NCBI GenBank assembly: GCA_016124195.1 | Contig: WGOE01000007.1 | Span: forward strand, 19,340 to 83,339 | Source of the DNA: a bacterium | GTDB lineage: Bacteria > Pseudomonadota > Alphaproteobacteria > Rhodobacterales > Rhodobacteraceae | Length of the DNA stretch: 64,000 nucleotides | Reading direction: 5' to 3' | Part shown: positions 45,452 through 55,209 of the stretch, piece by piece | How positions within the stretch are numbered: the first letter of the stretch is position 1 | Layout of the letters: each line of letters begins with the position of its first letter | The notes under the pieces: generated by a model | Database searches by the model: none | Told to the model about the DNA's origin: nothing | What the model saw: only the letters and a program-made list of their open reading frames with translations | Made by a program: the position numbers and the translations under genes

Positions 45452-46590
45452 GTTCCACCTCTTTTCCTGCTTCAGGTCGGCCGAGGCGCCGAGATTCGAT
45501 GCGCTCTGCCGTGAAGGTACCGGCATAGCTAATCCGGCAAACCTGCCGGCTCTTGGGCAAATCGCGCGCGGTTTCACGGTTTTCTCCAATTCCGCGGCGC
45601 CGTGCCCTTGGGCGGGACTCCCGGCGGGTCGCTATGCCGGATCGGATCGGCTCGCGGCCGCGCCGCTTGATGCGCCGGGCGGCCCCGCCGCGGCCGGATC
45701 ACCCTTCCGAAACGACCGTTTCGTACAAATTGCGCGCCATCCCTGATAGATTTGCACGGCCGTGAGCGGGAAGCTCTACGGCGTGCGGGTCGCGGCCCGG
45801 ACCGGTTTGCGCGCCCGGTGCGGACTCTTCGGCCGTTGGCGCTTTTCCGGCGGGGACAGGTTGTCGGGGCCCGCCCGTATGCTGCGGTTCAGGCGCTGTT
45901 CGGCCTCATCCCGAGGCGCAAGGCTACAGGAAGAACGGCATGGCCAAGGTCACTCACGCAATCGAGGCGTTCCGGCACGGCAGGGTCTGCCGGCTGGGTG
46001 GGGGCCGTTTCGCCGTGATCCCGGCCGGGGACCGGGGCTGTCCTGCTGCCCGCACGTGGGCAAAGCCCCTGTCACTGGCAGGGCTCGCCCCAGGACAGGA
46101 CCGAGGTGGCCGTTTCCGTGCCAGGGGCACCCGGGCAGGCGGCCGGCCGGACATCACTGCCGCGAACCTGCCATGAACCTTTCCTGCACCCAACTGGTCC
46201 CGATTGCCGCGCTGACACCCGACACGCTGGGTCGTGCCGGACCTGTGGCCGGGTCGGGTGCAGCGACCAATCGCCCGGAAGACTGCCAACCGCGCAGTGC
46301 CTTGCGCCCTCCGATCATCGAAGGCCGGCGCTGTTTGCGCGACGACCGGCCTTTCCTCAAGCCTTGCGCCAACATCACGCCGCAGCGCGGCCCGATCCCG
46401 AGGTTCCTCTGACCCCTATGCCAGAACAAATCCACCAACCCGACCTTGGCTTTGCCCCAAGCCTTTCTAAATCAGACCGGGGCGCCCATCTGTGTGTGGA
46501 GTACAGTTCCCTTTCAACGCGCGGCACCTGTCCGGTGCGGCTTTGTCGCAAATTATTCTGCGGACACGCAGGGCAAGGAAGCAAAAAGGC
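45452..46590. other. 1.1-kb region without a convincing gene
   Basis: Several Arg/Gly-rich open frames lie here but have the composition of noncoding GC-rich DNA. The best is a frame at 45940-46176 beginning MAKVTHAIEAFRHGRV with a weak SD, whose second half looks random, so a decayed or very small gene cannot be excluded. The last 100-150 bases before 46591 should contain the promoter of the beta-barrel gene. A CGAAACG palindrome at 45708-45723 is listed separately. Confidence 0.5.
45708..45723. promoter_or_regulatory. CGAAACG-AC-CGTTTCG palindrome
   Basis: Perfect seven-bp arms with a two-base spacer form a classic TetR-like operator. No regulator gene is next to it, so it may be an orphan site or a leftover of a lost gene. 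Confidence 0.4.
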
Positions 46591-47238
46591 ATGAGAAATC
46601 TGTTCCAATGGCTGAACGCCGCGGTCGTCTGCGGGTTGTTGGCCGTCAGTGCGCCGGCCGCGCGGGCCGAAGTTACGCTGTCCGTCTATGGCGGCTCGCA
46701 ATCGGCAGAGCGCAGCACGCTCAAGAATTCCAACCTCGGCGATGTCAACGTCCACTGGGTGGGGCGCTCGTTCAACGCGCCGCTCTACTACGGGCTTCGC
46801 GTGACCTGGTGGAAGGACGCGCGCTGGGGCTACGGGCTTGAATACAATCACACCAAGGTCTACGCCGACGACCCGCAACGGTACGGCTACAGCCATCTCG
46901 AGATCACCGACGGCCTGAACATCATCACGGCCAACATCTGGCGGCGCTGGCAGAACCATACCCGCTTCACGCCCTATGTCGGCGCCGGGCTGGGGATTGC
47001 GGTGCCGCATATCGAGGTTACCCCGATCGGCGGGCCCGTGACGTCAGAGTATCAGTTCGGTGGCCCCGCAGCGCAGATCGTCGCCGGGGTCAGCTATCGT
47101 CTTGATGAACGCTGGTCGATGTTCGCCGAATACAAGGGTGTCTATTCGCGCAACAAGGGCAACCTGAGGGGCGGCGGCACCTATCGCACGAATATCGCCA
47201 CCAATGCGATCAACGTCGGTCTGACGATCCGCTTCTGA
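46591..47238 (+). CDS. LpxQ-like outer-membrane lipid A oxidase (candidate)
   Basis: This 215-aa protein has a signal peptide (MRNLFQWLNAAVVCGLLAVS, cleavage near ARAEV) and an eight-stranded beta-barrel pattern. It has the family phrases LSVYGGSQSAERS, YYGLRVTWWKDARWGYGLEY, LEITDGLNI, TPYVGAGLGIAVPHIEV and a C-terminal phenylalanine (GLTIRF) as required for outer-membrane insertion. These resemble proteins annotated as lipid A oxidase (LpxQ), which oxidises the proximal glucosamine. The call rests on recalled similarity, so enzyme activity is inferred. Confidence 0.7.
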   Translation: MRNLFQWLNAAVVCGLLAVSAPAARAEVTLSVYGGSQSAERSTLKNSNLGDVNVHWVGRSFNAPLYYGLRVTWWKDARWGYGLEYNHTKVYADDPQRYGYSHLEITDGLNIITANIWRRWQNHTRFTPYVGAGLGIAVPHIEVTPIGGPVTSEYQFGGPAAQIVAGVSYRLDERWSMFAEYKGVYSRNKGNLRGGGTYRTNIATNAINVGLTIRF

Positions 47239-47329
47239 CCCCTTTGCGGGGGAAGACGGGTGACTGGAATGTCGTCACGGATATGTTTGTCCGGACGAAG
47301 GCGCCATAGCGCGGTTCAACCTAGGCAAG

Positions 47330-47358
47330 GGACCCAGGTCCCGCTAGGCTCGCCCTTG
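47330..47358. other. Nested inverted repeat before the sulfatase gene
   Basis: GGGACC-CA-GGTCCC (47339-47352) lies inside a second pair CCTAG (47330-47334) and CTAGG (47354-47358). It is 22 bases before the sulfatase ATG, so it could be an operator or a 5'UTR hairpin. Confidence 0.45.
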
Positions 47359-47379
47359 CATATTACGCAATAGGTCGCC

Positions 47380-48987
47380 ATGCCGCAGAGGCCAAATGTC
47401 GTACTGGTGCTGGTCGATGACATGGGGTTTTCGGACCTTGGCATCACCGGATCGGAAATCCGCACGCCCAATATAGATGCGCTGGCCAGGGGCGGCGCGC
47501 TGATGACGGCGATGTACAACTGCGCGCGCTGCTGTCCGACACGCGCCTCGCTGCTGACCGGGCTTTATCCGCACAACGCCGGGGTTGGCCACATGGGCGC
47601 CGACCTTGGCACTTCGGCCTATCGCGGGTTTCTGCGCAACGACAGTGCCACGATCGCCGAACACCTGCGCGCCGCGGGCTATCGGACGCTCATGTCGGGC
47701 AAATGGCATGTGGCAGGCGATTTCATGGCCCGCGAGGTCGACAGCTGGCGCGTCGGCGATATCGACCATCCCACACCGCGCCAGCGCGGCTTTGACCGCT
47801 TCTACGGCATCGTCGACGGCGTCACCCATTTCTTTTCTCCGCACTTCATGCTGGAGGATGATGCGCGGGTAGAGGTCTATCCCGACGATTTTTATTTCAC
47901 CGATGCTATCACCGACAAAGCCATCGCCATGGTGGAAGAGGCCACGCGCGACGAGGTGCCCTTCTTTCTGTACCTTGCCCATGCCGCGCCGCATTGGCCG
48001 TTGCATGCCCCGCCCGAGGATATCGCCCGCTACGAGGGCGTCTACGCCAAGGGCTGGGATGCCACCCGCACCGCCCGGCACGAGACGATGAACGCGCGGG
48101 GCCTGTTTCAGACCAACTGGGACATCTCGCCCCGCGATCCCGATGTCCATGGCTGGCGCGACGAGGCCCACCCCGACTGGCAGGCCGCCAAGATGGCGAC
48201 CTATGCCGCGATGGTCGACCGGATGGATCAAAGCCTCGGCCGGTTTCTGGCGGCGCTCAAACGGCTCGGGCAGTATGATGACACGCTGATCCTGTTCCTG
48301 TCGGACAATGGCGGCTGCGCCGAGTTCATGGCCGAGGACGGTTGGGCCAAGTTCTTTCCCGATCACACGCAGGATGGCCGAAGGATCGTGATGGGCAATC
48401 GGCCGGATGTGCGCCCCGGTGATGCCCTGACCTATCAAAGCTATGACAAGCCCTGGGCCAATGTGTCGAACGTGCCGTTCCGGCTTTACAAGCACTATGT
48501 CCATGAGGGTGGAATTTCGACCCCGCTGATCGCCCATTGGCCCAGGGGCGTGGTGCCCGGGCAGGTCCTGCATCAGGCGGCGCATGTCGTGGATATCCTG
48601 CCCACGATCCTTGAAGTGACAGGGGCCGGCTATCTGTCAGAGCTTGGCGGAGAGCCGATCCAGCCCTGTCAGGGCGAATCTCTGATGCCGCTGCTGCGCG
48701 GAGCCGATTGGGCACGCGAACAGCCCATCTTCTGGGAGCATGAGGGCAATTCCGCCATCCGCATGGGCCCGTTCAAGCTGGTGCGCCAGCATGGCCGGCC
48801 GTGGGAATTGTTCGACATGGAACGTGACCGGACCGAATTGCACGACCTGACCGGCAAGATCGGCACGCTGGAAGCCGACCTTCTGCGCCGCTATGAGGAT
48901 TGGGCGCAGAAGACGGGCGTCATGGATTGGAACATCGCCCTGCCGCGGCTGCTTGCGGCCTGGGACATGAAGGACGCCGAAGGCTAG
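47380..48987 (+). CDS. Arylsulfatase (type I sulfatase)
   Basis: This 535-aa sulfatase hydrolyses sulfate esters. The N-terminal metal site is VLVDDMGFSD (D13, D14), and the catalytic C-x-P-x-R motif is C51-C-P-T-R55, with C51 the residue converted to formylglycine. GKWHV and the DNGG metal loop (LSDNGGCAEF) follow. No signal peptide is visible, so it probably works in the cytoplasm; a formylglycine-generating enzyme must be encoded elsewhere. The following gene is convergent, with a long inverted repeat between. Confidence 0.95.
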   Translation: MPQRPNVVLVLVDDMGFSDLGITGSEIRTPNIDALARGGALMTAMYNCARCCPTRASLLTGLYPHNAGVGHMGADLGTSAYRGFLRNDSATIAEHLRAAGYRTLMSGKWHVAGDFMAREVDSWRVGDIDHPTPRQRGFDRFYGIVDGVTHFFSPHFMLEDDARVEVYPDDFYFTDAITDKAIAMVEEATRDEVPFFLYLAHAAPHWPLHAPPEDIARYEGVYAKGWDATRTARHETMNARGLFQTNWDISPRDPDVHGWRDEAHPDWQAAKMATYAAMVDRMDQSLGRFLAALKRLGQYDDTLILFLSDNGGCAEFMAEDGWAKFFPDHTQDGRRIVMGNRPDVRPGDALTYQSYDKPWANVSNVPFRLYKHYVHEGGISTPLIAHWPRGVVPGQVLHQAAHVVDILPTILEVTGAGYLSELGGEPIQPCQGESLMPLLRGADWAREQPIFWEHEGNSAIRMGPFKLVRQHGRPWELFDMERDRTELHDLTGKIGTLEADLLRRYEDWAQKTGVMDWNIALPRLLAAWDMKDAEG

Positions 48988-49030
48988 GGGCGACGCGGAC
49001 ATGTCAATTCCCCGGCTTTGGCGCCTTCAC

Positions 49031-49093
49031 GATCCGGAACGCCGGCCCGCGACCCGCCCATGGCCGGCGGATCGCGGGCCGGCGTTCCGGATC
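49031..49093. terminator. Perfect 22-bp inverted repeat, bidirectional terminator candidate
   Basis: The arms (49031-49052 and 49072-49093) are exact reverse complements, beginning GATCCGGAACG and ending CGTTCCGGATC, around a 19-base loop that itself contains a GCC/GGC mini-stem. It lies in the 114-base gap between convergent genes, the right place for a shared terminator. No T-run is present on either strand. Confidence 0.7.
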
Positions 49094-49101
49094 AGGACCA
49101 C

Positions 49102-52100
49102 CTAGGCAAAGGTCAGCTCATGCGCAGGCAGGGGGGCTGCCATTGGCGCAAAGGCGAATTCGTCAGCCGAGGCCATGGACACGGCGTTCAGCGATGCGCC
49201 GGGTGCCGTGGGCGTGAAGGCAACGTCGGTCCAATAGTTGGAATTCAGATAGCTCTGGGTCGGGAAGCTGCCCGGGCCGCCGGTCGTGAAGACGCCGTTG
49301 GCGCCGGCCGGCGCGGTCAGCAGGCCAGAGCCATCGGTGTGATCCACCGTGAAATAGTTGTTGGTGGCCACATAGTTGTGCGTCGTGCCGTAAGAGACGA
49401 CATAGGTGCTGCCGCTGGTCAGGGCGACGGGCGCGCTCAGCGTGCCGATTTGCCAGCCTGTGGCGCCCGGGTCGGACTGCACGGTGACAGAGGCCAGGCT
49501 GACCCCCGCGGCAGACCACAGATGCAGGGTCCGGATATCGGTGTCCGTGGCATCCGCGGCGCCGCGGTAATAGCGCAACTCGCTCACCGAACCGGCCGCA
49601 TTCGCCACGAACCGCGTGCCCAGTTCGTATTGGGCCGGATCGTTGGTCACGGTCACCGCCGGGGTCTCGCTGCCGGTGTAAAGCGTGGCAAGCGTGATCG
49701 CGGGCTCGGGTTCGACATTGGTCACGCTGACTTTGATGGCCTGGATCACAGCCGCCGCGATGCCATCCGACACGCTGACGGACACGTCATAAATGTTGTC
49801 CGCGCCGACATCGGTGGGCAATTCGTAATTCGGCGGCGCGACAAAGCTCAAAAGGCCGGTGGCCTGGTCGATGGCGAAGCGTGCGGCATCCGCGCCGCCC
49901 GAAATGCCGAAGGTCAGCGCATCGCCGTTGGCGTCGCTGGCGGTGACGGTGCCGACCGCCTGCTGGTTCTCGGGCATGCTGAAAGCGGGCAGCGAGGTGA
50001 AGACAGGTGCTGCATTGGGCGCATGGGTCGTGGCGCCAAGGTCAACCCAATAGTTCGTTGACCCGTAGGTGCCCGTGGGCAGGCTCGACCCGTTGCCATA
50101 GGCATAGACCCCATTCGCCCCGGACGGCGCCGTCAATTCGCCCGTCGCATCGGAATGCGCGGTCGCAAAGTAGCCGGCGGTTGCCACATAATTGTCCAGC
50201 GTGTGATAGGAGACCGTATAGTTCTGGCCGGCCTGCAGGAGGACCGGCGTGTTCAAGGCCGCCACCTGCCAGCCGCTTTGTCCCGGGGTCGAGGTGAAGG
50301 TCACGCTGCCCAGAAGGTGGCCGGTGCTGTCCCACAGATGACCCTGGCGCACATCTGTATCGGCGGAATCCCCCGCGGCGCGGTAATAGCGAAGTTCCGA
50401 CACGGTGGCGGCCTGGGTCGTCGTCAGGCGCATGCCCAGCTCCAGCCCGGTGCCGTCGTTGTAGCTGGTGGCCGTGACCGCCTGCTTGTCGAACAGCGAG
50501 ACGAGGGTGGGGGGCGGCGTCTCGGGCTCGACATTGGTGACCGAGACCTGAATGGCCCGCGTCACCGCTGCGGCGATGCTGTCCGAGACACTGACGATCA
50601 GGTCATAGATATTGTCGCCGCCGGCATCGGCGGGGGCTTCGAAATCGGGTGGTGCCAGGAAGGCCAGCGCGCCGGTCGTGGCATTGATGGTGAACAGGGC
50701 CGCATCCGCCCCGCCCGCGATGCCATAGGTCAGCGCGTCGCCATTGGCATCGGTCGCGGTCATCGTTGCGGCGGCCACGGTATTCTCTGGCAGGCTGAAA
50801 GAGGTTCCCGAGGTGAAGACGGGCGCCGCATTGGCAGGCACGCCGGGCTGGAATCCCACATCGACCCAATAGTTCGTCGCGTTGTAGGAACTCGTCGGTT
50901 GGGTCACGGTGCTGCCGTAGACATAGACGCCATTGGCGCCGCCGGGTGCTGTCAGCTCGCCAAAGGGATCGACATGGGCCGAGGCGAAATAGCCCCCGGT
51001 CGCGAGGTAATTGTCCTGCGTGTGGTATGAGGCCGTGTAGGTGGCGCCGGCCTGAACGACGATCGGCGTGGCCAGAATGGCGGTCTGCCAGCCGATCTGC
51101 CCGGGCGTCGATGTGAAGGTTGCGGTTGCCAGCAAATGGCCCGCCGCATCCCAAAGATGGCCGGCCCGCACGTCAGTATCGGTGCTGTCGGCGGTGCCGC
51201 GGTAGTACAGAAGCTCGGTGATCGTGCCGGCATGGGCCGCCTGAAACCGGACGCCCAGCTCGACCGGTGTGCTGTCGTTGCCCTGGGATGCCGTCACGGC
51301 GCCGCGCTGAAACAGCGAATAGCCGGGCGGGGGCGGTGGAGGCGTGACGGTGATCACCTCTCCCGTCAGGCTGGTGATTGCGGGCAGGTTGAGGCTGTCG
51401 TCAATCGCGCGCACCAGAATGTCATAGGTGCCCGCCGTGCCGGGCGTCCAGGTATAGCTCCAGTTCGACAGGCCATGCGCCGGGTTCCAGGTCAGGCCGG
51501 CATCGGTCGAAACCTCGACCAGGGCCACCTTGCCGTCCGTGGTGTTCGGATTGCCGTCATTGTCGGTGGCCGTTCCGGTGATGGTATAGGCATGCAGCGC
51601 CTCGACCGAGGTGGGCAGGGCGTTCATCGCCGCCGTCGCACTGACCGTATCGGCCGACTTCGCGGCGCGGACCAACCCTTCCGAGGCGAGGACCAGATCG
51701 GCCACGCCGGGCTGAATGCCCATGTCGGCAAAGAGATTCATGGTGAATTGCTGCACGGCCGCATTGGCGATGGTGGCGCCATAGGGCCCGGTGTCGTGCT
51801 GGTTGCTCAGCCCCCAGGACCAAAAGACCGTCCCGGCCGAAAAGACCAGCGCCCCGCTGGCCGCATCGCGGTAAAGCGTCAGGCTATGGGTCGCCGTGCC
51901 CGCATCGGTCCGGTTGCCCTGGTCCATCAGCAGCGCCGGATCGCTGACCAGCGTGTTGGACAGGCGGATCAGCCCGGCCGGTCGATAGGCATCCTCGGCC
52001 ACCGTGTTCCATTCATAGCCGATGATGCCGGGCGCAAGGTCGGTCACTCCGCCCGAAGCCACCGACGTGTCGCGCCAGACCCTGAGGCCGGCGAGGTCCG

Positions 52101-53919
52101 AGGGCACGTCCATCCCCACATTGGGCACCCCGCCATCGCCGGCAAAAAGCGTGCCGGTCAGCGCGTTTTCAGGATGGGCGCCCTGCGCGGTGGGATGGCC
52201 CTGCGCATCCACCGCGCCGGTGAGGCGCAGATCGCGCCAGGTGCCGGTCCACTGGTTGGACGGGTCGATGTTGGCGTAGTCCTGCGGCCCGGCCGACTGG
52301 TTGTAATTGGCCCAGGTCTCCTTGTAGCAGACCAGCGTGCGGTAATCGGTGGCCGAGGTGTCGATGCTCGGCTCGTAGCGGGTTTTCCAGTAGACGTCGT
52401 TACCGCCCCAGAACAGCAGGTTGACCCCGCCGGCGCGGGCGGCCTCGACATTGTCGCGCTGGCCGCCCGACCAGTATTCGTCATGGCCGACCGACAGAAA
52501 GGCCTTGTGGTGCAAGAGAGAGCTCGCGCCAAGACGGTCGGTGTCGACGCCCGCGATGTAGCTGACATCGTAGCCGTTCTTTTCCAGATAGGAGATCGCG
52601 GCGAAATCCGCGCCGAACAGATAGTCCTGCGGACCCGAGGCCGTCCCGCCGCCCTCGCGCGTCAGGATGGGGCGGTTGTAGGAGACCGCATAGGCACGGT
52701 CCGGCCCGTTCGGGCTGAGGTCTGCGCCGGGTATCGGCGGCTGGCTCGAGCCGCCATAGAAATTGCCGCCGATCTTGCCGTTGTTGCCGCCCCAGCCGTT
52801 GTAGGCCTGCCAGGTCGTGTCCGAGGTCTGCAGCACGATGTCGCTGTAGCTGCCATCCGCCCGCGCCTCGTCCTGCCGGATGATGAAGGGGACCTGGTTG
52901 CTTTCGCCCGTGTCATCGCGCACCAGTCGGGCGAGGTAGACCCCCGATGTGGCATCGGTCGGCGTGTGCCATGTGGTGGAAACCGCCCAGTTCCCGGCAT
53001 CGACCAGACCGCGCGCGTCGGTCAGCGCCGCGGCCTGCGCCGAGCCGTGCAGACTATCCAGCGTGGTCACCAAAGTCGCGCCGGCACCGCCGTAATAGCC
53101 AAGGCGGTAGATCTCGACATGATAGGGCACCTCGTGCCCGGGCGTGGTGTTGATGTTGATCTTGAAGGAAATGTCGCTGCCGTGGTTGACGCTGATGTCG
53201 GTGGCGAACCCTTCGATGTTGTTGCTGGTGGCGGCATCCCAGATGGCCGAGGACACGCCGGGCTTCTGGTTTTCAAGCAAGATGGCAGAGTTCGTTGCCG
53301 GACTGGCTGAAAGGGGTATGGCGGTTGAGCCACTGGGGCCGGGGTTTGCGTTGGCCATGACGGGTGCGTCAAGGCTGGGCGCCGCGGCGCTGTCCGCCCC
53401 GGCGACATGGGGCGTTGTTACCGCGTTGGCGAGGGTCAGCACGAAGGCGTCGGTATTTGCCCAGGCGGCAGACACCACAGGGATCGGCTGCGGAACGTTG
53501 GGCAATCCGGGTTCTGCCAAGTTCGGGGTCGCGGGCCCGGCAGAGGCGGATGCAAAAGCGGTGCCTCCCATGTCCGTCCAGGGGATATGAGGTCCAAGAC
53601 CGTGGTCATCGTCGAGGCCGATGCCAGCCGCCGCATGACCGGCAAAGGGCGTTGAAAGCCCGGCGCCGGGGATGGCGTGGTTGTGCAGGACGCTTGTGGC
53701 AAGATGCCCCTCGAACGCGCCCGACGCCGTGCCAAAGGCGACCGTGGCACCGCCCTGCGCCAGGCCCACGTCGAGGCTGTAGAAATTGGGGCTTCGGTGG
53801 CCGGTCGGCAGGTCCAGTTGGGGCGGGGCCAGAAAGGCCAATGCCTTGGCGCCCGCGTCCGAAATTTCACGCGCCGCCCCGGATTTCATGATTTCTTCCG
53901 AGATATGGTTCCGCTTCAT
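49102..53919 (-). CDS. Giant DMFase-beta-like/DUF4082/cadherin protein
   Basis: The 1605-aa product has, in order, a low-complexity head (1-210), a domain like the beta subunit of N,N-dimethylformamidase (about 213-745: LYGGA-type glyco-like strand, VGHDEYWSGGQRDNVEAAR, LLFWGGNDVYW), an Ig-like stretch (about 785-855), a PPPPPP linker, and three DUF4082 modules (about 870-1023, 1135-1291, 1410-1573) separated by two cadherin-like repeats. No Sec or Tat signal is visible; the C-terminus ends in a hydrophobic/acidic ELTFA tail, which could be a type I secretion signal. A surface or secreted role is inferred. The gene is alone on its strand. Confidence 0.85.
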   Translation of the reverse strand: MKRNHISEEIMKSGAAREISDAGAKALAFLAPPQLDLPTGHRSPNFYSLDVGLAQGGATVAFGTASGAFEGHLATSVLHNHAIPGAGLSTPFAGHAAAGIGLDDDHGLGPHIPWTDMGGTAFASASAGPATPNLAEPGLPNVPQPIPVVSAAWANTDAFVLTLANAVTTPHVAGADSAAAPSLDAPVMANANPGPSGSTAIPLSASPATNSAILLENQKPGVSSAIWDAATSNNIEGFATDISVNHGSDISFKININTTPGHEVPYHVEIYRLGYYGGAGATLVTTLDSLHGSAQAAALTDARGLVDAGNWAVSTTWHTPTDATSGVYLARLVRDDTGESNQVPFIIRQDEARADGSYSDIVLQTSDTTWQAYNGWGGNNGKIGGNFYGGSSQPPIPGADLSPNGPDRAYAVSYNRPILTREGGGTASGPQDYLFGADFAAISYLEKNGYDVSYIAGVDTDRLGASSLLHHKAFLSVGHDEYWSGGQRDNVEAARAGGVNLLFWGGNDVYWKTRYEPSIDTSATDYRTLVCYKETWANYNQSAGPQDYANIDPSNQWTGTWRDLRLTGAVDAQGHPTAQGAHPENALTGTLFAGDGGVPNVGMDVPSDLAGLRVWRDTSVASGGVTDLAPGIIGYEWNTVAEDAYRPAGLIRLSNTLVSDPALLMDQGNRTDAGTATHSLTLYRDAASGALVFSAGTVFWSWGLSNQHDTGPYGATIANAAVQQFTMNLFADMGIQPGVADLVLASEGLVRAAKSADTVSATAAMNALPTSVEALHAYTITGTATDNDGNPNTTDGKVALVEVSTDAGLTWNPAHGLSNWSYTWTPGTAGTYDILVRAIDDSLNLPAITSLTGEVITVTPPPPPPGYSLFQRGAVTASQGNDSTPVELGVRFQAAHAGTITELLYYRGTADSTDTDVRAGHLWDAAGHLLATATFTSTPGQIGWQTAILATPIVVQAGATYTASYHTQDNYLATGGYFASAHVDPFGELTAPGGANGVYVYGSTVTQPTSSYNATNYWVDVGFQPGVPANAAPVFTSGTSFSLPENTVAAATMTATDANGDALTYGIAGGADAALFTINATTGALAFLAPPDFEAPADAGGDNIYDLIVSVSDSIAAAVTRAIQVSVTNVEPETPPPTLVSLFDKQAVTATSYNDGTGLELGMRLTTTQAATVSELRYYRAAGDSADTDVRQGHLWDSTGHLLGSVTFTSTPGQSGWQVAALNTPVLLQAGQNYTVSYHTLDNYVATAGYFATAHSDATGELTAPSGANGVYAYGNGSSLPTGTYGSTNYWVDLGATTHAPNAAPVFTSLPAFSMPENQQAVGTVTASDANGDALTFGISGGADAARFAIDQATGLLSFVAPPNYELPTDVGADNIYDVSVSVSDGIAAAVIQAIKVSVTNVEPEPAITLATLYTGSETPAVTVTNDPAQYELGTRFVANAAGSVSELRYYRGAADATDTDIRTLHLWSAAGVSLASVTVQSDPGATGWQIGTLSAPVALTSGSTYVVSYGTTHNYVATNNYFTVDHTDGSGLLTAPAGANGVFTTGGPGSFPTQSYLNSNYWTDVAFTPTAPGASLNAVSMASADEFAFAPMAAPLPAHELTFA

Positions 53920-54237
53920 TGCAAATCACCACCCTGCTGCACTTGGAAAATGCCAAGACTCAGATTGTGCCCACGACAATTGTACCGGCCAGAGTAAGCG
54001 GTATTGGCCCATGCTCTGATGTGGCGGGTTGACGAGGCGCCTATCAAAAGGGCGGAGGCGCCGGGCAAATTCGCCTCGCCGCGCGCCCCGGTGCTACGCC
54101 CAAGGTGGGGCGGACGGGCGCCGGATTGGCGGGACGCTGCGTCTTTTGCCCGAGGCGCCTCATCCCTTTGAGGGGGGCGGATCCGGCCACGGGGACAAGG
54201 CTGGCAAAGGGGCCGAGCCTTCCGCCCGGCGTCGGGC
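53920..54237. other. Spacer between the giant gene and the LysR stop
   Basis: These 318 bases hold the promoter of the giant gene; the first 80 or so are AT-richer (around 53930-54010). Beyond it the sequence is GC-rich with no gene. I saw no operator. Confidence 0.4.
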
Positions 54238-55119
54238 TCAGTAACTCAGCAACAGGGTCAGCAAGGGGTTCGGGAACCGCCGCTCGCGGGTGATGGCATA
54301 GAAGGTCTCTGACATCCCCTCGATCCGCGCCGCCTCGACCAGAAGGCCCGAGGTCAGTTCGTCCTGCACCACGATCGAAGGGATCACGGCCAGCCCCGCA
54401 TCCTCGCGGGCCAGAAGGCGAAGCATGGCCATGTCATCCGCCTCGGCCGCGATGACCGGAGCCAGTTGCAAGCGCGCGGCCAGGGCGTCGAAGGCCAGCC
54501 GCAGAGAGGTGCCGGGGCCGGGAAGGATCAGCGGCTCTTCAGCCAGAAGCCGCATGAGAGGGCGCGCCGCGACCCCAAGCCGCGCGGGTGTTCCGATCAG
54601 GCTGACCGGCTGGGCCGCCAGTTGATGCACAAGCCACGGGCTGCCCGCCTCGCGGCTGGGCGCCAGGTTGGTCAGCACGACGTCAAGGGCCAGCGCATCC
54701 AGTTCGCGCAAAAGCTCCGCCTGGCTGCCCGAACGCAAGATGACCTCGACATCGGCGCGGCCGATCAGGGGACGCAGGAACTGCATCTGGAAATTGCGCG
54801 ACAGGGTGGCCAGCGCGCCCACGCGCAGGCTGCGCCGGGCCGAACCGGTTTCGCGCAGGGTGGCGGTCAGATCGGCCGCGGTGCGAAAGATCGCCTCGGC
54901 ATGGTCCAGCGCGATGCGGCCGGCTTCGGTCAGGATCAGGCCGCGCCCGCGCCGTTCGAACAAATCGTGGCCCAAAGCGGCCTCCAGCGCCTTGATCTGG
55001 CTCGACAAGGCCGATTGCGACAGGTTGAGCCGCCGCGCCGCCCCGGTCAGCGTGCCATCGGTGGCGACGGCCCGGAAAAGCCGCAGGTGATGCAGGTTCA
55101 GGATCGACAATGCTTCCAC
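54238..55119 (-). CDS. LysR-family regulator of the dab operon
   Basis: This 293-aa LysR regulator has an N-terminal winged helix (LNLHHLRLFRAVATDGTLTGAARRLNLSQSALSSQI, about residues 7-42) and an effector-binding domain. It is divergent from dabB across 90 bases. CcmR/CbbR-like LysR proteins often regulate carbon-concentration genes, so control of dabBA by inorganic-carbon status is likely, but the effector is not visible. The AT-rich segment at 55138-55160 is the probable promoter/operator zone. Confidence 0.88.
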   Translation of the reverse strand: MEALSILNLHHLRLFRAVATDGTLTGAARRLNLSQSALSSQIKALEAALGHDLFERRGRGLILTEAGRIALDHAEAIFRTAADLTATLRETGSARRSLRVGALATLSRNFQMQFLRPLIGRADVEVILRSGSQAELLRELDALALDVVLTNLAPSREAGSPWLVHQLAAQPVSLIGTPARLGVAARPLMRLLAEEPLILPGPGTSLRLAFDALAARLQLAPVIAAEADDMAMLRLLAREDAGLAVIPSIVVQDELTSGLLVEAARIEGMSETFYAITRERRFPNPLLTLLLSY

Positions 55120-55209
55120 CAGACAGAATGATTTCAGCGATAATATGTAATTTTCTGCAAGTTCGGCAAGCGGTAATCAAGGCGCCAATCTGGAACAGGA
55201 GCCTGAAAG

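Noticed and set aside
45762..46412. 216-codon frame in the gene-poor kilobase
   Set aside because: GTG start, Arg/Gly-rich composition and no domain; more likely noncoding.
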